DNA from: Nemertoderma westbladi
Lineage: Eukaryota; Xenacoelomorpha; Nemertodermatida; Nemertodermatidae
Length of the DNA stretch: 49,943 nt
Direction of reading: 5' to 3'
Assembly: GCA_032718475.1 (NCBI GenBank)
Contig: JAUCBJ010006734.1
Coordinates: forward strand, 1 to 49,943
Shown: piece after piece, positions 1-10,262 of the stretch
Position numbering within the stretch: position 1 is the first letter of the stretch
Layout: every line of letters begins with the position of its first letter
The notes under the pieces: generated by a model
What the model was told of the DNA's origin: nothing
The model's database searches: none
Seen by the model: the letters and a program-made list of their open reading frames with translations, nothing else
Position numbers and translations under genes: made by a program

Positions 1-620
1 CGATAAAATTTATAAAATCATGCATAAAGAGGATATTGACAATTAAAGAATTACTATTAAATAACATCCCAGATCTGTATGCATGAGAATTGCCCTAATT
101 CTACCGCTAGTTTTCCATAATGTCACCATGGCAACACCCACGCTAGAATTAGAAGCAAGTTAAAGGAACAATAAAAGGCTTGCCCCATTGCGTAGCATAA
201 GAGTATACATAGCGCACTATTAGTATCCAAGGATACATAGTAATAACGTGACATTCTGGAAGACACTGACTAACGGACAAATGGCATGCATGCATGTGTG
301 TAGTAAGTAATGATTGTATGGAATTTGTGCGTTTATAGGTGAATGTTACTACTAAAGTGTGTTTACAGTAGCTAATCGCAATTGTAAAATAGCCCTAACT
401 CTACCGAGATAACCTCAAGTGGATTCAAGCTTTTGGGACGGACAGTGGTGGGACTTGTGCCGGTTATCGTTGTCGTGCTATTGCTACATGTTGGCGTAAA
501 CACTGCGACAGCGGTACATCGGCGCTGAGAAACCCACTGTCCGGGGGCAAAGCCTAGTAGGCAGTGACGCCCGCTTGCCTAAAATATTAACTCATATTGA
601 TATTAATAAACTCAGATAAC
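1..620 (+). repeat. 3' internal noncoding region of BEL-like element E
   Basis: This stretch aligns at high identity with about 25030-25655, the equivalent part of element A, so it belongs to a retroelement and not to host single-copy DNA. It leads into an accessory ORF starting at 625. I see no coding potential. The last bases before that ATG (about 600-624) contain CAG just upstream of the start, as in element A, which could serve as a splice acceptor; the pyrimidine tract is weak. The upstream gag-pol of this element lies outside the window. Confidence 0.8.
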
Positions 621-624
621 AGAT

Positions 625-2090
625 ATGACGGAATTGATAGAAGATGACCTTGGTATTAGAGAGCGATATACTCTACCTTTACAAGCGTTTGTGGATAGCT
701 TGATACGCGGTGAAGCCGATCCGACTATTACGGAGGACGATGGTCGTTTATTTATCGATTAACGATATCGAACCGCCGATGTCCCAAGAGCAACTTACGC
801 GTGAATTGGACTATCGAAAATTAACCGCTCGCTATACGCATCGTAATGGTACGTATATGGACTTCTTAACTACCGGCCATCCTACCGATTTACATGATAC
901 GGACGATGTAGACACCGAAAGGGAAATGGTTCTATTTAAATATCATACCCAGCGGCGTCGTAACGATAAACCGAGAATAGATCACGAAAATTCTATTCGT
1001 AACAGACTGGGAAGACGAACCAATATGTCTGGAATCTGAAGAGATTCAGCCTATCGCGCTCGGAACAACGACAACGATTACATCCTAGAATGGTATCAAG
1101 GTCCACAGTGTCTCACTGCGTACGATTATCGCCATGCCAACTATGTTTCTCGGCAACGTTGTCGGTTATGCGCATCGAGAGACCATGTTACGCCCATGGA
1201 CACAAACGTCCGCTGTTCCTATTTCCACGAACAACCGGCGATGGAAATTTATTGCGCGTATTGCAGATTTAATAATTTGCATATTTTTGCGGTTTGCCCT
1301 CAATTTATGACTCAATGTCATCATTGTCAACTAAAGGGACACGCCAGTTTCGATTGCCCTTTTTAATCGCGATTTGGAAAGCGTAGATGAAATGATCACA
1401 CTACGTTACATTAGAGCTTGGGAAGCGAACGCTGATTTACATCGTGACTCACGTCATCGCTATTATCCCGGACGCGCCTACGAAGGAGTTTATGCGTTCC
1501 ATCCATATTTGTTTGCCTCCGTCGAGCAGAAATCGCGCCTATCAAGTTATGAACTGTTGAAGCGCGTTGGAGAATGTATTTCAACCAAATACGTACGTAA
1601 ATTCCTCAGGAGCATTAATCCGAGTGACATCCAGTCTTACAACTTAATAAACTTTATCCGTCAAGACCCTGCCTATGGAGACTTATTTGTCAACTCACAC
1701 CCTGAGTTACAAGAAGTATATCGACGGCCTTACGAGTATCGAGCCCGCGAACGCGAGTTAGAAAGAACCATTAAACCAAGGAAGTTTCTAACGGCCTATG
1801 GTCCACCCACGGCCCTCGTTCAGACCACTCGTAAAGGACCCGTAAGAGCGGCTGTCTTGAAACGAGCTCTCAAAGCCGTTAGACCCCTCTCCCCGGACGT
1901 TGATGTCCATCAACCCGGTACTTCGACCGGCGGATATACCGATCGCAATCCCATACCTTCTGATGCAATCATATTGCACCCTTCACCCCGGAGTTATAGC
2001 CCTCCTAGTAAAGTGGCTCGCCCCAAAGAGAAAAGGACTCTTGCTAGCTTCAAAAAACTGCGTAAACGCCGTCCGCGCAAGAAAGACTAA
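625..2090 (+). pseudogene. Accessory zinc-finger ORF of BEL-like element E (broken)
   Basis: The coding unit lies between pol and the 3' LTR and is homologous at both ends to 25660-27018. Pieces in order: an N-terminal segment from ATG 625 that stops at 760-762 after a 16-bp insertion relative to the element A copy; a conserved segment at about 768-1036; a cysteine-rich segment at about 1088-1366; and a C-terminal segment to 2090 that resumes after a one-base slip at the T-run near 1361. The cysteine-rich part has C-x2-C-x14-C-x3-H, then C-x2-C-x5-H-x4-C and C-x2-C-x4-H-x4-C; the last is a classic zinc knuckle. The C terminus is strongly basic (KKLRKRRPRKKD), as expected for nucleic-acid binding or a nuclear signal. 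I see no signal peptide or membrane segment, so an envelope protein is unlikely. I do not recognise the family. Confidence 0.6.
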
Positions 2091-2168
2091 CTGTTTAGAG
2101 TATTTTTGTATTTTAGAAACTGTGATTTTGTATATTTTATAGACTTAAATCCCATTTTCTGGGAGCGG

Positions 2169-3410
2169 TGTAAAAGCTTTTGTGGGATAACTGATACGTT
2201 TGCCTTTGCTGGCCAGTTCCCCCCCCGGCGCTGGAATACTCTAAAAAAGGTTTTCTAACTGTATATATATTCCCCTCGCCCGCAAGGTACCTTTACAGGT
2301 GTTTTAACGGACATAAAAATCATTCTGCTATATACGTGTTTTAGCGGACATGGTAAGACAAAAACTTGTAATGCACAAACCACCTTTCACAGCTTAGCCG
2401 TGATGATTCATATTACGACATCTAGCAGCTGGTTGCTGACATGGAAACGGCCATTGGCCGCGTGGTTCTTTGTTTGGCTTGGGCCAATCAGGGCGGTTTT
2501 TCCTGTCGACGTGTAGCTTTCCTGCCGATCATAAGGAGAGTGTTCTGTCTTACTGAGAGAGAGAGAGTTGTTACTTTTGTTGTTATTGCTGTCTAAGCCA
2601 GAAACACCGGCATTTTGGATGGATACTGCTGTACCGTAAACTGCTTGAATTATCGAAAGTATAAACTGTTACCGAATCGAACTAACCTGACTTAAATCAC
2701 TCACTAACTCATTAATCATATTGTTTGTACTGTTATTTTACCGTCAGTTATTAATTGTAAATATTTGTTGATGGAAATATCGCTATTTGGATAATACGGA
2801 TAAATCACCCAATTCCCAATTTTCTTGATAACACTACAGGTTAGAGAGACCGGCTATACATAACAATTGCGATTTATATTAATGTGGTGTGTATTGAATC
2901 CAATGTTATTTAGCAGACCCTACGTGAGTCAATTACTGCTCTCTTTATGTGTGATCAAATATACTGACTGTCGGCAGAATAGTGTGTATGATTGTGATTG
3001 GTAACAAAGTATTTCCTAAAGAATACGTTTTATACTTTAATCATAAGCAGTATCGTTGCGTTTAGTATAAGTCTTAGTTCTGTTTAAATAGATAAAGCGC
3101 CACGTCCTAAAGGAACTGTTAATATTTCCCGAAAGCCAATAATATCTGTCAGAGATTAATTATTAACGATCTATCGAATAATACATTAGGTATACACTGC
3201 AACCTTACACTGTAATAATACAATTCAAGCATCCGAATTCAGTCTCCCGGGTGTAGATCCATCGGGTGAATGATCGCGCATGGGCTGACTTCGGCTAATG
3301 TTTTGCGTATTAGCATAAATTATTGTCGTATGCTAAAGTGGTTTTAATTAACGAAAAGACATATAAATTTTGGCAGGTTAAACTGCTAAAGGTCTTCGAA
3401 AGCGCGAACA
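2169..3410 (+). repeat. LTR of element E (3' LTR, L1)
   Basis: The LTR starts TGTAAAAGC directly after a purine-rich tract (gggagcgg, 2161-2168) and ends gcgcGAACA, giving TG...CA ends. Its length of 1242 bp nearly equals the 1247-bp LTR of element B at 42456-43702. The 3' half is well conserved with the LTRs of elements A and B; the first few hundred bases differ and mark a separate subfamily. The polypurine tract before it and the accessory ORF upstream identify it as a 3' LTR. Confidence 0.8.
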
Positions 3411-3993
3411 ATACACTACAGGTTAGAGAGACCGGCTATACATAACAATTGCGATTTATATTAATGTGGTGTGTATTGAATCCAATGTTATTTAGCAGAC
3501 CCTACGTGAGTCAATTGCTGCTCTCTTTATGTGTGATCAAATATACTGACTGTCGGCAGAATAGTGTGCATGATTGTGATTGGTAACAAAGTATTTCCTA
3601 AAGAATACGCTTTATGCTTCAATCATAAGCAGTATCGTTGCGTTTTAGTATAAGTCTTAGTTCTGTTTAAATAGATAGAGCGCCACGTCCTAAAGGAACT
3701 GTTAATATTTCCCGAAAGCCAATAATACCTGTCAGAGATTAATTATTAACTAAATATCGAATAATACAGTAGGTATACACTGCAACCTTACACTGCAATA
3801 ATAAAATTTAAGCATCCGAATTCAGTCTCCCGGGTGTAGATCCATCGGGTGAATGATCGCGCATGGGCTGACTTCGGCTAATGTTTTGTGTATTAGCATA
3901 AATTGTTGTCGTATGCTAAAGGTGTTTTAATTAACTAAAAGACATATAAATTTTGGCAGGTTAAACTGCTAAAGGTCTTCAAAAGCGCGAACA
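3411..3993 (+). repeat. Tandem partial copy of the L1 LTR 3' half
   Basis: 3413-3993 repeats 2831-3410 at an offset of 582 bp with scattered substitutions (for example tttatactttaa against tttatgcttcaa), and again ends gcgcgaaca. The LTR body is therefore followed by a second copy of its own 3' portion. Unequal recombination or a second truncated LTR would explain it. The substitutions show the duplication is not brand new. Confidence 0.85.
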
Positions 3994-4261
3994 GAGTTTG
4001 AGCGGAGGAGCGCGAACTGCAGCCGCCTCCTAACTCCCCCGAGAACGCAGGCTAGGCCGCGTTCCCACATCCCCTGCCGCCGAGCCACTAGGGTCTCAGC
4101 GAGGTGGCTGGTGAAGATATCAGTCTCCTTGCACCACACCTCATCGGTGATTCCGACAAGGGGGGTGAAGGAGAACCTTCTATCTTCGCACACCGCGCTG
4201 TAGTGCACATTGGTGAAAATTGGTGGAGAAATATCCTTTTTCATTAAAAAATTAATCTCAT
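3994..4261. other. Unassigned GC-richer segment
   Basis: This sits between the L1 duplication and the LINE fragment. The minus strand is open across it and into the LTR end (3969-4265, about 98 codons, with a bulk of Arg, Leu and Ala), but I recognise no domain. It is distinctly more GC-rich than the surrounding DNA. It could be the LINE 3' UTR, a scrap of a host exon, or chance. Confidence 0.3.
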
Positions 4262-4654
4262 TCAATTCAATTCTTCAAGGCCAGTGTCCTTTAAGATGCG
4301 TCTCAAGAAAGTCATGGGCTGTCCACCTCCACCATGCTTATTCACTCCATGAGGCTGCCAAAGTACAAGATTATGCACTGGCTGGTCCTCACGGCGAAAG
4401 CAATGTCCTGCAAAGCGGAGGCGATTTTGTTCTAGTTTCAAGCTTGGGGGAACCAATGAGACACCTCCAATGTTAAATAGTGTCTGGTTGGAGATGTGTG
4501 CATTGTACTTGACACAATGAACCCGGCGTAGCATTCTTGTGAATGTGCCATCCAGAGATTTGGTGTCCTCAGCAGTTAGAGCCCAGCATGGACTCCCATA
4601 GAGGAGTACTGGAACTACTGCTGCTCTAAATAATCGGACCTTATACATATACAT
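4262..4654 (-). pseudogene. LINE (non-LTR retrotransposon) reverse transcriptase C-terminal fragment
   Basis: About 130 codons match the end of LINE ORF2 proteins: the LLYGSPCWALTAEDTKSLD block, a basic MLRRV segment, an NRLRFAGHCFRREDQPVHNL block, and the terminal FLRRILKDTGLEELN before a stop. These are the familiar C-terminal motifs downstream of the polymerase domain in RTE/CR1/jockey-like animal LINEs. The catalytic polymerase and endonuclease are absent. The fragment is 5'-truncated exactly where the satellite begins (about 4640-4654), and the first residues MYMY derive from the repeat. It is dead on arrival. The clade assignment is not firm. Confidence 0.7.
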
Positions 4655-7290
4655 CCAATACGTGTGTAAGCCTATACCTTATACATCCAATACGTGTGTA
4701 AGCTTATACCTTATACATCCAATACGTGTGTAAGCTTATACCTTATACATATACATCCAATACGTGTGTAAGCCTATACCTTATACATCCAATACGTGTG
4801 TAAGCTTATACCTTATACATCCAATACGTGTGTAAGCTTATACCTTATACATCCAATACGTGTGTAAGCTTATACCTTATACATCCAATACGTGTGTCTA
4901 AGCTTATACCTAATATATCCAATACGTGTGTAAGCTTATACCTTATACACCCAATACGTGTCTAAGCTTATACCTTAATATATCCAATACGTGTGTAAGT
5001 CTATACCTTATACATCCAATACGTGTGTAAGCTTATACCTTATACACCCAATACGCGTGTCTAAGCTTATACCTAATATATCCAATACGTGTGTAAGCTT
5101 ATACCTTATACACCCAATACGTGTCTAAGCTTATACCTAATATATCCAATACGTGTGTAAGTCTATACCTTATACATCCAATACGTGTGTAAGCCTATAC
5201 CTTATACATCCAATACGTGTGTAAGCCTATACCTTATACATCCAATACGTGTGTAAGCTTATACCTTATACATCCAATACGTGTGTAAGCTTATACCTTA
5301 TACATCCAATACGTGTGTAAGCTTATACCTTATACACCCAATACGCGTGTCTAAGCTTATACCTAATATATCCAATACGTGTGTAAGCTTATACCTTATA
5401 CACCCAATACGTGTCTAAGCTTATACCTAATATATCCAATACGTGTGTAAGTCTATACCTTATACATCCAATACGTGTGTAAGCCTATACCTTATACATC
5501 CAATACGTGTGTAAGCCTATACCTTATACATCCAATACGTGTGTAAGCTTATACCTTATACATCCAATACGTGTGTAAGCCTATACCTTATACATCCAAT
5601 ACGTGTGTAAGCTTATACCTTATATATCCAATACGTGTGTAAGCTTATACCTTATACATCCAATACGCGTGTGTAAGCCTATACCTTATACATCCAATAC
5701 GTGTGTAAGCTTATACCTTATACATCCAATACGCGTGTGTAAGCCTATACCTTATACATCCAATACGTGTGTAAGCTTATACCTTATACATCCAATACGT
5801 GTGTAAGCTTATACCTTATACATCCAATACGCGTGTGTAAGCCTATACCTTATACATCCAATACGTGTGTAAGCTTATACCTTATACATCCAATACGTGT
5901 GTAAGCTTATACCTTATACATCCAATACGTGTGTAAGCTTATACCTTATACATCCAATACGTGTGTAAGCCTATACCTTATACATCCAATACGTGTGTAA
6001 GCTTATACCTTATACATCCAATACGCGTGTGTAAGCCTATACCTTATACATCCAATACGTGTGTGTTTGCTTATACCTTATACACCCAATACGTGTGTAA
6101 GCCTATACCTTATACATCCAATACGTGTGTAAGCTTATACCTTACACATCCAATACGCGTGTGTAAGCCTATACCTTATACATCCAATACGTGTGTAAGC
6201 TTATACCTTATACACCCAATACGCGTGTCTAAGCTTATACCTAATATATCCAATACGTGTGTAAGCCTATACCTTATACATCCAATACGTGTGTAAGCTT
6301 ATACCTTACACATCCAATACGCGTGTGTAAGCCTATACCTTATACATCCAATACGTGTGTAAGCTTATACCTTATACACCCAATACGCGTGTCTAAGCTT
6401 ATACCTAATATATCCAATACGTGTGTAAGCTTATACCTTATACATCCAATACGTGTGTTTGCTTATACCTTATACACCCAATACGCGTGTGTAAGCCTAT
6501 ACCTTATACATCCAATACGTGTGTAAGCTTATACCTTACACATCCAATACGCGTGTGTAAGCTTATACCTTATACATCCAATACGTGTGTAAGCTTATAC
6601 CTTACACATCCAATCCGCGTGTGTAAGCCTATACCTTATACATCCAATACGTGTGTAAGCTTATACCTTATACACCCAATACGCGTGTCTAAGCTTATAC
6701 CTAATATATCCAATACGTGTGTAAGCCTATACCTTATACATCCAATACGCGTGTGTAAGCTTATACCTTACACATCCAATACGCGTGTGTAAGCTTATAC
6801 CTTACACATCCAATCCGCGTGTGTAAGCCTATACCTTATACATCCAATACGTGTGTGTAAGCTTATACTCTATACATACATCCAATACGTGTGTAAGCTT
6901 ATACCTTACACATCCAATACGCGTGTGTAAGCTTATACCTTATACATCCAATACGTGTGTAAGCTTATACCTTACACATCCAATCCGCGTGTGTAAGCCT
7001 ATACCTTATACATCCAATACGTGTGTAAGCTTATACCTTATACACCCAATACGCGTGTCTAAGCTTATACCTAATATATCCAATACGTGTGTAAGCCTAT
7101 ACCTTATACATCCAATACGTGTGTAAGCTTATACCTTACACATCCAATACGCGTGTGTAAGCTTATACTTTATACATCCAATACGCGTGTGTAAGCTTAT
7201 ACCTTATACATCCAATACGTGTGTGTAAGCTTATACTTTATACATACATCCAATACGTGTGTAAGCTTATACCTTATATATCCAATACTA
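4640..7290. repeat. 32-bp satellite array with higher-order repeats
   Basis: There are roughly 80 tandem copies of a 32-bp monomer with core TATACATCCAATACGTGTGT followed by AAGCTTATACCT. Variants include an added CG (34 bp, cgcgtgtgt), a gtgtcta form, a ctaatatatcc form and a cacccaa form. The variants recur in fixed order, for example a block at 5041 repeated at 5331 (290-bp period), with related blocks near 6200, 6370, 6670 and 7030. Long apparent reading frames through it come from 32- and 34-bp monomers adding to 66 bp and are not genes. Nearly every monomer carries a HindIII site. Confidence 0.97.
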
Positions 7291-8062
7291 TTATATATAA
7301 TACGAAAATGAGATACCAGTACATGGAATTAGCGGGAACATTTGAAATATATTATTCTTAAACTTTAAATGCGTTTTTATCTCGGAATTGTATTTTTCAC
7401 ATTCAAAATACTACTACTCGGCCATTTCAAGTTCCAATTTTCGAAATATTTTTGCTTGATTTCTTTTCGGGTTTTGATCAAAAGTTGTCTGTTAGAATTT
7501 TGAATTGTACCATATTAATTTTTTGAAATTAGTTAATATCTATTATATATTAATTAATATTAGTTGATAATATTTAAAAAATATTTAAGACCTAAATAAA
7601 AAATGTAACCGATAAGTTTTATGGAGCGGAGGATGCTGATTCAGAAAAGCAGGTCTCGAAAATTTTCGCCCAAAATTGTGAGACTAGTTGTGTTTTTAGT
7701 GAAATTAACAATTTCGCTGGTGGCCGCTAGAGGGCGACGTAAATTTGAAAATTTTTTATTTGAACCCAATCTTTGGCCATGTTAATCCCCCAAAAGGTAT
7801 AAAATATACGAAACTACCCACAACCAGAAATTATAGCCATTTGCAAAATTAAATTATTAATTTGATCAAATTTGGTCAAAGAAAAAGAACCCGGAATGTT
7901 ACTAGATAAATTCGATTCAATCGAAATTAATATAATAAAACAATATTATTCATAACAATATTCCACAATGGTTACTGATTATAATAAAAATACCAACACA
8001 GAGATTAATTATTATCCCGACAATATCCAGTAGATATAATATTATATTAACATAACTAATTA
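7291..8062. other. AT-rich intergenic region, 3' flank of EIF2B4
   Basis: I find no ORF of note and no repeat shared with the rest of the window. The minus-strand gene at 8063 would have its 3' UTR here. No long oligo-T run appears on the plus strand just below 8063, so there is no visible poly(A) tail of a processed retrocopy. A CTCF-like motif lies at 7721-7739. Confidence 0.5.
7721..7739 (+). promoter_or_regulatory. CTCF-like binding motif
   Basis: TGGCCGCTAGAGGGCGACG fits 17 of 19 positions of the well-known animal CTCF consensus (YGRCCASYAGRKGGCRSYV, from memory). It sits about 320 bp below the EIF2B4 stop, between the satellite array and the gene. A weaker match with the same CTAGAGGGCGAC core lies inside the gene at about 8839-8857. 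Function is inferred from the motif only. Confidence 0.4.
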
Positions 8063-9820
8063 TCACGTCCCTTCAATTGATTTAACACGAAGTACAACGG
8101 GAACCGAAGTACAAGGCAACATACCTAACTCCGTAATAACCATGGTAACGAACTCTGGCGGCGTTATATCGTAACTAAGGTTAAGTAACGTCAGATTCTT
8201 ACCCTCGTTCAGGGTTGTTGCTAAGCGACCGCCAGTAGGATCCCCGTGACCCGTGACTACAAGTTCTAACGGGTCACCAAGTTCATTGACCACAATGGAG
8301 TCGGTTTGAACGCGTTCGCAGAACTTATGAGTCTCACAGCAGACGAGCACAGGGACTCCCCGGGCGTGCGCAACCATAGCAACTAATGCGGTACCCACGC
8401 GACCCATAACCCGTCCGTTAGCGAGTAGAGCGTGAGCACCCAGCAGCACCTTGCGGACACAACCCCGCTCAAGAACGTAAGGTAACGCGTTGAGTAGGGC
8501 GTAGGTACAAGGAACACCGTGTTGAGTTAATCTGGTCAGCATGATCCTGCCTTCCAGGCGGGGTCTACCATCGATAATGACGACAGAGAAACGAGTCTGT
8601 TTGAAACTATCAATGAGAACCTTGAAGACGATAGACGAGAAACCATAGACCAGGATGACGTCATCCTTACCTATCTTATTAGCTGCAAACAATGAAATGG
8701 CTTGACCAGCTAGTACGACTCTTTCCTTTAGGTAATCTTCGATGCATTTCAGTATATCGGATTTTGCTTTGTGGTCGGGAGTTTTCTCTGGAGTTGCGTT
8801 GATGTATCGCTTAATGTGCTTAACAGCGTTTCGCATCGATACAGCTAGAGGGCGACATCGTTCGAGGTAGGCGACGTTGGCGTTTAAGTTGTCCTCCAAG
8901 TCGCGCGGGAGTTCTTTGTCGGCCGGGGTCGTGTAGTCTCGGACCAGGTGGGTGAGGGCCCCGAGGAGGGCGACACAACGGGAGTTGGAGCCGAGAATGG
9001 TGGCGGACGCATACCGAAGGCCCAGACGGAGCACCTCAGGGTGCACGGTACCGCCACCAGGGTGCACCTGCACGGTACCGCCACCAGGGTGCACCGTACC
9101 GCCACCAGGGTGCACGGTACCGCCACAGGGGTGTAACGGTAGGGTACCGCTATTCATTCGGCCGTCATATTGGGGTAAATGACCAAATAATGATGGTTTC
9201 CTTACAGTTTTCCCCACTATCTGCCTGCCTTTCCCCGATTCAACCTGCCCCCATTTCCTTTCCAGCACTCGGTCACCCCCCTGTACCACCTCTCCCTGCC
9301 CTATATTCCTGTCATTCACTCCAGTTCGTCCCCTATTCGCATCCTGCACACCCACATTAACCTTCATCCCTTTCGCTCCATTTTTGCTCCCCTGTGAGAG
9401 TTTAGCGGCTCTTTGGTTTTCCTGCTTGGCACGCCGTTCCGCTTTATTTAATTTGCTTGACTTATTATCTACGGAAACTTCCCCAATAGTATTTTTACTT
9501 CCTTCCACTTGTTTATTACCCACCCCTACCCCTATACTAACGGTACATTTTTCCACAGCTTTAAGTCCACCAGTTGTTTCACTACCATCGGAAGTGGTGG
9601 AATTTGACCCTTTGGTTTTGACGGATGATAAACCTTTATTCTCTATCGTCGGAACTACTACCGGTACTAGGTTTGTTGTTCCCTGTCCTGAGGAAATCTG
9701 TTGAGTTTGAGACGGTTTTTGTTTGTCAGCTTTCCTTGCCTTACGCAACGCCTTCTTTTCAGCTTGAGATAGTTTCTGACCCATGGCCTTTTCTGCTTCT
9801 ATTTGGTTACCGGTATCCAT
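8063..9820 (-). CDS. EIF2B4: Translation initiation factor eIF2B subunit delta
   Basis: This 585-residue protein is a regulatory subunit of the cytosolic eIF2B decamer, the GDP/GTP exchange factor for eIF2 and the target of the integrated stress response. The start is the ATG at 9820 (MDTGNQIEAE), with A at -3 and G at +4; the frame is open for 23 more codons upstream but has no ATG there. The N-terminal third is charged and disordered, with the family's KAERRAKQE and SLFGHLPQYD signatures. The conserved core follows: HPEVLRLGLRYA, GSNSRCVALLGAL, DYTTPADKELPRDLE, CRPLAVSMRNAVKHIK, then the Rossmann-like half with DGRPRLEGR, VLLGAHALLANGRVM, VPVLVCCETHKFCERV, YDITPPEF and TELGMLPCTSVPVVLRVKS. 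Both ends are present, so the gene appears complete and has no intron. A GGTVHPG repeat is inserted before the core. Either this lineage lost introns here or it is a retrocopy with an intact frame. Confidence 0.96.
   Translation of the reverse strand: MDTGNQIEAEKAMGQKLSQAEKKALRKARKADKQKPSQTQQISSGQGTTNLVPVVVPTIENKGLSSVKTKGSNSTTSDGSETTGGLKAVEKCTVSIGVGVGNKQVEGSKNTIGEVSVDNKSSKLNKAERRAKQENQRAAKLSQGSKNGAKGMKVNVGVQDANRGRTGVNDRNIGQGEVVQGGDRVLERKWGQVESGKGRQIVGKTVRKPSLFGHLPQYDGRMNSGTLPLHPCGGTVHPGGGTVHPGGGTVQVHPGGGTVHPEVLRLGLRYASATILGSNSRCVALLGALTHLVRDYTTPADKELPRDLEDNLNANVAYLERCRPLAVSMRNAVKHIKRYINATPEKTPDHKAKSDILKCIEDYLKERVVLAGQAISLFAANKIGKDDVILVYGFSSIVFKVLIDSFKQTRFSVVIIDGRPRLEGRIMLTRLTQHGVPCTYALLNALPYVLERGCVRKVLLGAHALLANGRVMGRVGTALVAMVAHARGVPVLVCCETHKFCERVQTDSIVVNELGDPLELVVTGHGDPTGGRLATTLNEGKNLTLLNLSYDITPPEFVTMVITELGMLPCTSVPVVLRVKSIEGT
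9036..9150 (-). repeat. 21-bp minisatellite inside EIF2B4
   Basis: About four to five tandem 21-bp units (ggtgcacggtaccgccacca on the plus strand) encode repeats of the heptad GGTVHPG between the disordered N terminus and the folded core. Because the unit is 21 bp, gain or loss keeps the frame. The last unit merges with the conserved VHPEVLRLGL, so the repeat seems to have grown from the gene's own VHP codons. The unit nearest the N terminus has degenerated to LHPCGG. Confidence 0.9.
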
Positions 9821-9834
9821 TGTGTTCCCGATAA

Positions 9835-9854
9835 TACCGGTAGGCCTACCGGTA
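9835..9854. promoter_or_regulatory. 20-bp perfect palindrome in EIF2B4 5' leader
   Basis: TACCGGTAGGCCTACCGGTA equals its own reverse complement and lies 15 bp upstream of the EIF2B4 ATG. In RNA it could form a short GC-rich stem, and in DNA it is a dyad site. The half-words TACCGGTA and TAGGCCTA recur throughout the window, so it may only reflect a sequence bias. Confidence 0.5.
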
Positions 9855-10035
9855 CTGTAGTTTAAATTTAGATACAGTACCCTACACAAGTCATAGAGAC
9901 AGCCTCAACAGATCAGCAGATCTGTCACAGCCAATCAAATACTCATCATATGGCTGTCTAAACTAATCCTGTAATCTGCCAAACAAGAAGGAAAGTTAGG
10001 CTGTTAGGTAACCTAACCTGACAGCGGTAGGTGCT

Positions 10036-10262
10036 AAAATGCACAACGAGCAACAATGACCAACAACGAGCAACAATGAGCAACAACGAGCATCACTGAG
10101 CAATAATAAAGTACAACAACGAGTAACAATGAGCAACAATGAGCAACAGCGAGTAACAATGAGCAACAACGAACAACAATGAGCAACAACGAGCAACAAC
10201 AAGCAATAATAAAGTACAACAACGAGCAACAATGAGCAACAATGAGCAACAACGAGCAACGA
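10036..10262. repeat. 10-bp minisatellite GAGCAACAAY
   Basis: About twenty tandem units of GAGCAACAAC/GAGCAACAAT with a few degenerate units (gagcaataataaagtac, present twice). The open frames on the minus strand rich in Cys, Leu and Val are by-products of this repeat. Confidence 0.95.

Noticed and set aside
5603-7126. Long plus-strand frames with repeated Pro-Tyr-Thr-Ser-Asn motifs
   Set aside because: They lie wholly in the 32-bp satellite and arise because 32- and 34-bp monomers sum to 66 bp. They stop and restart with monomer variants.
4640-7290. CRISPR-like array of short regular repeats
   Set aside because: There are no unique spacers; the monomers are contiguous, and the DNA is eukaryotic.
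8884-9182. Alternative frames through the EIF2B4 repeat
   Set aside because: The 21-bp minisatellite keeps all frames open; only the minus-strand frame joins conserved eIF2B delta sequence.
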